From Lachnospiraceae bacterium (lineage in GTDB: Bacteria; Bacillota; Clostridia; Lachnospirales; Lachnospiraceae): DNA of 48,563 bases. Positions 41,401-48,563 of this stretch are shown in pieces. Position numbers and translations under genes: made by a program. The stretch lies in contig VSNM01000042.1 of assembly GCA_009774245.1 (NCBI GenBank), positions 1 to 48,563 on the forward strand, in the 5' to 3' direction. The notes under the pieces are model-generated. The model saw only the letters and a program-made list of their open reading frames with translations. It was not told the origin of the DNA and did not search any database. Position 1 is the stretch's first letter, and every line of letters begins with the position of its first letter.

Positions 41401-44400
41401 GGAAATTTTGAGGAATGAATACCCAAAGATTTCATAGCTTCCCTATAAATATTTAGCGTATCAAGAGTTTTTATATTTTGATTCTCGAATTTCTTAGCAG
41501 TTTCCGCAACAACAGACTTCAACAAAGTCGTTGTCTGAGTACAGGAATTCTGATTGTCGAGTCCATATGCTACGACAACCCCTGTATAGATTCCATCTTG
41601 TACAGTTGCAATTTTCTTATTTACACGAAAAAACATTGCCAATCTCCTTTCAATCGAGTAAGGGAATGACCTTCTCCACTACTCGCGCGCCGCGCGCCCC
41701 ATGCGCCGCCTTAGCGGCATACTTCCTCTGCATGGGGCTGCGCATAAAAAAAGAATCCATCCTTTTTTCAAAAGGACGAATTCTTCGTGATACCACCTAA
41801 TGTTTATACACAACTCACGTTATGTACCTCAGCGAGTATTATACTGGCGGTCGAAAAGACTGACCGCTCAGTATAATGTGATGCGCACAGCCGCATGAGG
41901 AAATATGCCACTTCGTGGCTGCGGCTGGCGCGATACCCATACATATAACGGTGTAAACCGTCGCATCCTACTAATCATTCAGTGCGCAGCTCCAGAATGT
42001 ATTCGCATTATCTTTCTTGCGCCTCTCACCACTCGGCAACTCTCTGTTAGACTTTTAATAATGCTACTTGTTTCTTTCTTAGCTTTTAAAATATATGAAC
42101 AGATTCTCTGTTTTACAGTCTGTCCCATTTGACCATTCGGGAATTCCCCCGATACCTTTCGCATTGTACACTTTCCCTCTTTAAATGTCAAGTACCTGCA
42201 CAAAGTTTTATTTGCTTCAATTATTTCGTTGGGGTATAATATATAAAAGTGTGCAGTCTGAGAGGAGAAAGAATACGATGTTGGCGGTAAAGATAAAATT
42301 ATGCAATATTCCTGCAATTGTGTGGGGTGAGAAATCGGACAAGGTATATCTGTTTGTACACGGAAAAATGGCTTCAAAAGAGTCAGCAGAAGCATTTGCC
42401 CGGGTTGCGATGGAAAAGGGATATCAGACGGTAAGCTTTGATTTACCTTCGCATGGGGAACGTATCGGTGAAAATGAGCGTTGTGATATCTGGAACGGAA
42501 TGCGTGACCTTGCCATAGCAGGAGATTATGTATTTGCCAACTGGAAGGAGATATCATTGTTTGGATGCAGTTTAGGGGCGTATTTTTGTTTACACACGTA
42601 CCAGACAAGAAATTTTAAGAAATGCCTTTTTCAATCACCTATTGTAGATATGGAGTATCTAATCCGGCAAATGATGGGGTGGTTTGATGTACCAGAGGAA
42701 AGGCTTGCACAGGAAAAAGAGGTCGAAACACCCATTGATATTTTGTCATGGGAGTATTATCAATATGTAAAAACACATCCGATACGGAAATGGAATATTC
42801 CGACCGATATTCTTTTTGGGGGAAAAGACAATTTGCAATCATTAACGGTAATGCGGTCTTTTGCTGACAGATTTAACAGTGTGCTCACTGTTGCAGAAAA
42901 CAGCGAACATTCTTTTATGGAAAAGGGAGACAGTATCATAGTGGAAGAATGGCTTAGGGAAAACATATAGAGGATTTGTCAAATCACAATCGGGAGAGAG
43001 CGAGGTATTATAATGGACAGAGAATTTGCGGAGAAGTTATTATTAGAAGCAAAGGATATGAATGAAGGCGCATGGATCGATCATTCCTATCATGTAGCAC
43101 GCCTGGCTGAAAAGATAGCAGGTAAGGCAGGTATGGATAGCGAAAAAGCATATATTCTGGGTTTGCTTCATGATATTGGCAGAAGAAATGGCAATATGCA
43201 GGCTCGTCATGCCATAGAGGGGTTTCAATTCTTAACCAGTATAGGATTTGATGAGGGTGCGAGAATCTGTCTGACACATACATTTCAATATAAAGATATT
43301 GAAGCAATTTATGATACATGGGATTGCAGTGATGACGAGAAACATTTTATGGCAGAATATTTGCAAATTGTTACATACAATGATTATGATAAGTTAATTC
43401 AATTATGTGATGCCTTATCATTGGCAAATGGATATTGTTATGCGGAAAAGAAGATGGTAAATAGTGTACTCAAATTTGGTTTTAAAGATACCACGATCAG
43501 TAAGTGGAAAGCGATATTTGAACTGAAAGAGTATTTTGATGAGAAAATGAGTGGGGATGTGTATTTGTTATTTTGACATTCTGCAAATTGACATTAAAAT
43601 GAAGGAGCATTGCAAAATGGTAAAAGTGTATTTTGAGCTTGAGGACAGTGATATTATTTCCACGTCTAAATATTTTAACAATTCCTATACAGAAGAGTGG
43701 CTTGACGAGTGGGCAGAAAGGGTGATCAGGGAGATTGACAGTTCCGAGCTGGTCTCTGATGGACTGGTGAAAAGCCCGGTACTCGGGCCAATCACGATAC
43801 GGGAGATCAGCAGCGGGGCGAAAGCGCTGATCACGATGAATGCCGACGATTCCGTAATCAGCAATGCCAATAGCTGCGGGGACAACTGCGCCGCGCTGTT
43901 GGCGGAGCTGAGCAGAAAAAAGGATTTTGCGATTTATCTGGCGTATCCGATGAATTTTGAGGGACTGGAATTTGACATGTGTATTGCGCGCGACGGCGCG
44001 GTCTGCCACACCGCGGAAGAGTTTGAGAGGGAGTATCTGTTATGGAGACACAACATGACATTATAGTGCAGAATAAGAGGGCAGTTCAATTCAGGTTTAC
44101 GATCAATAGAAAGTTTACGGTCATAAGGGGCGACAGCGCGACTGGAAAGACCACGTTGTTTCAGATGGTCAGCGATAGCTGAATGAGTGTTATATAAAGC
44201 CGTGTTGTTGTAAAGGTACGAAATGTGATTTTTTCACACGGGATAAAAAACTTGAATAAACATTTGCGACATGGTACAATACAAAATATATAAATAAAGC
44301 AATGCTGTTGAAAATATTGAGAAGAATAAAAACATTAGTTTACGGAGGGCGCATATGTCAGAATTAAAGAGAATTTCTGTAGAGGAAGAAATCAAGGAAG

Positions 44401-47400
44401 CAATGAAAAAGAGTAAGAAGGAGTTTTCACAGGAAACGCTGGACAAGCTGGCGGCGTTGCTTCGACGGCTGGACGAGAAGTGTCCGCCCAGACCGCATCT
44501 GCCGTTAAAGCCCGTGCGTGTCTCGTCAACATCAGTGTTTGACAGCAAGCTGGGCGGCGTGCCATACTTTCCGAAAGACATGGAATATCCCAGGGTTTTG
44601 GAGGGCGCGCTTGCGGGGAAACCGTTAAAGCTGCTGGCACAGCTGAACTTTGCAACGCTCCCGCATTTGGAGGGCTTCCCTAAGAAAGGGATTCTGCAGT
44701 TTTTTGCGGGCTGTGATGGGGACGATGTTTTTGGCATTGATTTCCAGGATAATTTTTATCAGAATGGCTTTCGGGTGATCTATCATGAAAATGTCGCGGA
44801 GGATTTGGGGAAGCTGATGTCAGGGGAAGACTTACCGGATTTAGGCAGTGATACGGATTCTGCTCCTTTTACGGGTGAGTTTTTACTCAGGGCAGGGGAA
44901 CCTCATCTCAGTGCGATCACCCCTGCTGATTATCGGTTTGACAGCGCTATCTCTGAGTGTTACAATGCGCTTTTTAGTGAAAAGGTGGTAGGCATGTGGG
45001 AAAAGAAGGATGGTAATAAGGGAATCTGTCAGGTAGATCGACAGCTGCACGACGCGATTTATGCGGTTCGCTCCTCCTATGGCAGCGGCATTGGCGGCTT
45101 TCCCTATTTTACACAGGAGGATATTCGGCCGTGTGATGAGGAATACAGTGCGTGCGATACGGTGTTATTTCAGCTTGACAGTGAATGTGGCGAAGGCAGT
45201 GACAGCTGGGACGATGCGGTCATGTGGGGAGACAGCGGTGTAGGCAACTTTTTCATCAGCGCTGAAAATCTCGCAAAGTGCGATTTCTCAAAGGTTCTGT
45301 ACACGTGGGACTGCTGCTGATTTTTTAAGTCGTACTTTCATTAACCATAAAAAAGTCAAGCCATCTCATACGGAAGCTGATATAATGACCTTACATCGCG
45401 ATGGAAAGAAGGAAATGCAATGGGCTATTCGGCTATGGCGCACGCCCTTGCGGGCAGATGTAATTGTCAGCAGTGACGCCTCTCATTTTATGGGGATTTG
45501 CTTTTTTGCAGCCCCATAAAAGAGAGGCGGCTGATGTTTCGCTAAGCGCCTTGAGATTCTGGACAGATCAGTGTATTCTTACCAGTAAGTAAATACAATT
45601 CCCGCAAGCGGCGACAGCACGATCATAACGATGGAAAAGCAGAAGGAATCCATAGAGGTCAGCGTCGCGCGCTGCTCGGAAGGAAACATGCTTTGTAAAC
45701 GGGCATTTGTGCGTACCTGTAAGGCATCGTCTCCCATCGAAGAAATAAAGCCGCCAAAAGCCATGACGAGGTATAAGAACGAGTGTTCCGCAAAAATTCC
45801 TGCAAGCACTAAGAACGTTGACACCGCAAATATCCGCTTATAGTTTCGCTTCAGAAATTTCAGTATCAGCTTCGCGCCAATAATACCGCCCATTTGCATA
45901 AAAAACAGCGCTAAGCCAAGTTCCCACTGTGGAATCCCTTTTTGCAGAAGTTTTGCCTGCAGGAAAAACAGCAGCAGGGTATCAACTGCACCCACAAGGG
46001 AATTGCAAAGCATGATTCCAAGTGCCTTTTTTGCGGTACTTAAAAATACAAAACTTTCCCGAAAGCACAAAATCAGCCTGCGGCATAATCCCGTCATTAC
46101 CCTGCTCGATTTCTCTGTTGTATCAGCAGCGCAGACCTCGCGCAAAGAAAACAAAATGCTAATCTGTACTGCACATATAATCAGATCTATGCAGTATGCT
46201 ATTTTATAGCCCATAAAAAGCGCCAAACCCGCACACAGGGTTGAGATTCCGCTGTAAAGGCGGTAAATGATAAGCTGGTTTGACTCATATCTCTCAAAGC
46301 TGGATTCCATTCCCGCGATTTTCAGCGAATCATAAGCCAGTGCGTCACCTGTGCCCGAAGAAAAATTATAGCACAATGCCTGAAAGGCTATGGAAAGGCA
46401 GACCATAAAAAGGCTGTCTGAAAATATCATGATGATATTTCCAATCATGCACATGACAGAGCTTACAATCAGCATTTTCTTTCTGCCGAACACGTCAGCC
46501 AGGGCTCCGGATGGTATTTCAAATAGAATGCTTGTGATATGAAATACCGTTTCCGCAATTCCAATTTCCATAAGGGTGTATCCCCTTGCCGACAGAATTG
46601 CAACCCATGCACCTGTAAGCGAAAGACTGCCAAGCGCAGACGATGAGTATAATTTTGATAATTGTCTATTTATTTGAAACATAAAAAAATCTCCTTAACC
46701 GAATTTAATAATTGTTAAGAAGATAATACGCAGTCCTAAAATAATTTACCGAGACATCTTTGCCATGTCAGACATAGATATAATGATGATAAATTTTAAA
46801 AAAAGGCGCACTATCCCCCTAAGAGGAAAAAATGTAACCTTTTTTCAGTTGCAAATTTATCATTTTCCAAAACATACACCTGACTCCTTTTCCAAAATAT
46901 AGCATGAATCAAGGGAATTGTCAATTTTTTTGAATCTATATCTTTTTCAATATTTCGATAGTCATTTATTTGCAGATAATTTTCCGCATACCAGGACCAC
47001 AGAATTCGTGAGGAATGATCTTGAAGCCTTTCTTTTCATAAAAAGGCTCCTTTCCCTTTACTGCAATTAGCTGGATACTGGAACGTCCTCCGACGGGCGT
47101 TTCTTTATCGACAAAGTTAACCAGCATATCAATCATTTTACTGCCAATCCCTTTTTGCTGATAATCAGGCTGCACCACGATGTCAATGATCAGGTAGTAT
47201 AGTCCGTCGCCAATCAGCCTTCCCATTCCGACGACCTGATTCGCGTCCTCGGCAACCACGGTGTACAGGCTGCGGCTGAGTGCGTTTTCTGTCTGAGCTC
47301 TTGCGTAATTGTGCCACCCAACACTTTCCCGGAGCCTGCGATAGTCATCATAACATAGGGCGTTTTCTTTGTAATTCATATTGTATTGCGACCTCCGAAT

Positions 47401-48563
47401 AAATATTATTAGCGAATACCTTTAAATATCGCCATTTTACCACGATGGTGTGTACTTGTCTACTAAAATTTGCTAATAGGTTTTTAACCCGCGTCTGTGT
47501 CTTTTCGTGAGCATCATTGAGTCACTTTTCACTGATGTGCCTGTGATGGCAATAGAAAAACACAAACATATTTTCTGGAATCTTCTTGACATCTTTGCAA
47601 AACATCGTACAATAGTTTCGATCACACGTTCATAAATATGCTGTTGCAGAAAAAGTTTCTTACTATATATTGAGCTTGAACATGTATAATATCGGTACAA
47701 AGAAATGACCATAGAGACTGCTTCCTCAGTCTGTCAATTGATCTACTCTGTGAACAGAGAATTGTGCGTTGTAAATGGCAGGAAAGTATTTTATAATAAA
47801 TGTAAAATCACGGTCTGGCAAAGCTCTCAATATAAAAATGACATTCTACTATACGGCATTACTAGTACAGCATTGCGCAAATAACAGTGAATACAGCACC
47901 TGCTATTTGCACCAGTACTGCGTTGTCGTCAGTCAACAATGCCACCGCATTGCCTTCTTCCTCCGCCTTGTCCTGTCACAAATATCAGGCACTGTTTTTC
48001 ACTGTTATTTAGGCAATGCTGTACTAGAAAGATTGCATGAAAAAGGTTGTACTAAAAAAAATTTAATTGACAAACAAGGAGGATTTATGCCAGAGGATAC
48101 AAGAGAAAAAGATGCGGATTATGCTGCAGGGAAACAAATGCCATTGCATGGCAGTCAGAATGTGGAGGCTGTGTATCAGGATACTGTGGTGGAGGACGAT
48201 ACAGTTGAACTGATGATGCAGTACGATGAACAGGCAAAGAAAATTTTAGGTTATAAGACGATACTTGCGTTTATTTTGTCCAAAGCAGTGGCAGAGTTCA
48301 AAGGAATGCTGTTGAGTGACATTGCGGAATTGATAGAGGGCGAGGTTCTGATCAATAAAGTGCCTGTCGATGCTGGTCACACCAATATGACAAAAGGGGA
48401 ACGGATAACAGGTTTTAATACGGAAAACGCGGAAACAAATGAGGGACTTATCAAGTATGATATTTTATTTAAGGTAAGGAACTGTAAATAAATAACTTGT
48501 TAATTTGACGCCGTATAAATGTTCAGCTGCAAAGAAGATAATCGCAGGCGTAGCGGGCTACGT

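Overview
The window looks like a chromosomal accessory region from a Gram-positive gut Clostridia bacterium, most likely Lachnospiraceae. This is inferred from gene content: Rpn-type PD-(D/E)XK proteins, an AAA-ATPase-like/PD-(D/E)XK protein, a CD3324-type regulator, an AgrC-like sensor fragment, a ToxIN type III module, an FMN riboswitch before ribU, a T-box before tyrS, consensus SigA promoters with 17-bp spacers, and frequent TTG/GTG starts. No rRNA, tRNA, CRISPR array or intact transposase was seen.

Layout. 1-5.3 kb: end of a membrane protein, an Rpn protein, a coiled-coil protein, an alpha/beta hydrolase, an orphan response regulator and a small heat-shock protein. 5.3-9.2 kb: element debris, a hypothetical protein, a PD-(D/E)XK nuclease-like protein and a chloramphenicol acetyltransferase-like gene with a consensus promoter. 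9.2-16.2 kb: a defence-rich block with a FadR-type regulator, an XRE/radical-SAM pair, a ToxIN module, an ABC-three-component (ABC-3C) operon, a methyltransferase tail, an acetyltransferase and a CD3324 protein. 16.6-19.9 kb: an ECF-sigma/membrane protein/ABC transporter operon. 20.3-23.5 kb: an AAA-ATPase-like protein and a wrecked agr-like two-component pair. 23.7-28.6 kb: a SpoVK/CbbX-like AAA+ ATPase, an unknown protein, a WYL regulator and a convergent DUF2975/HTH operon. 28.8-31.5 kb: riboswitch-controlled ribU, a HAD hydrolase and an HTH-methyltransferase fusion. 31.6-37.1 kb: mostly relics (a second ToxN, ProX/YbaK, a GNAT toxin, a CPBP protease, proB) between a few intact genes. 37.3-48.6 kb: an Rpn protein, a MarR/flavin reductase pair, a TyrRS with an N-terminal B3/B4 domain under T-box control, hydrolases, DUF4869 and DUF1963 proteins, an MFS transporter, an acetyltransferase and a truncated Rpn gene at the edge.

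The most unusual signal is a set of nearly perfect palindromic elements of about 158 bp (9067-9225, 22920-23077, 47866-48023; related ones at 3522-3683 and at the right edge from 48475). Their arm sequences are unrelated, but they share length, position of the centre, a central stem capped by a GG(TG) loop, and, in three cases, flanking CTAG. One interrupts a sensor kinase, and conceptual excision restores the reading frame. Terminal repeats of one subtype supply the stop codons of two unrelated ORFs.

The region reads as a site of repeated insertion and deletion. Many genes are cut at element ends or short duplications, so several defence and toxin modules survive only as fragments. All functional statements are family-level inferences from reading the sequence; no search was run.
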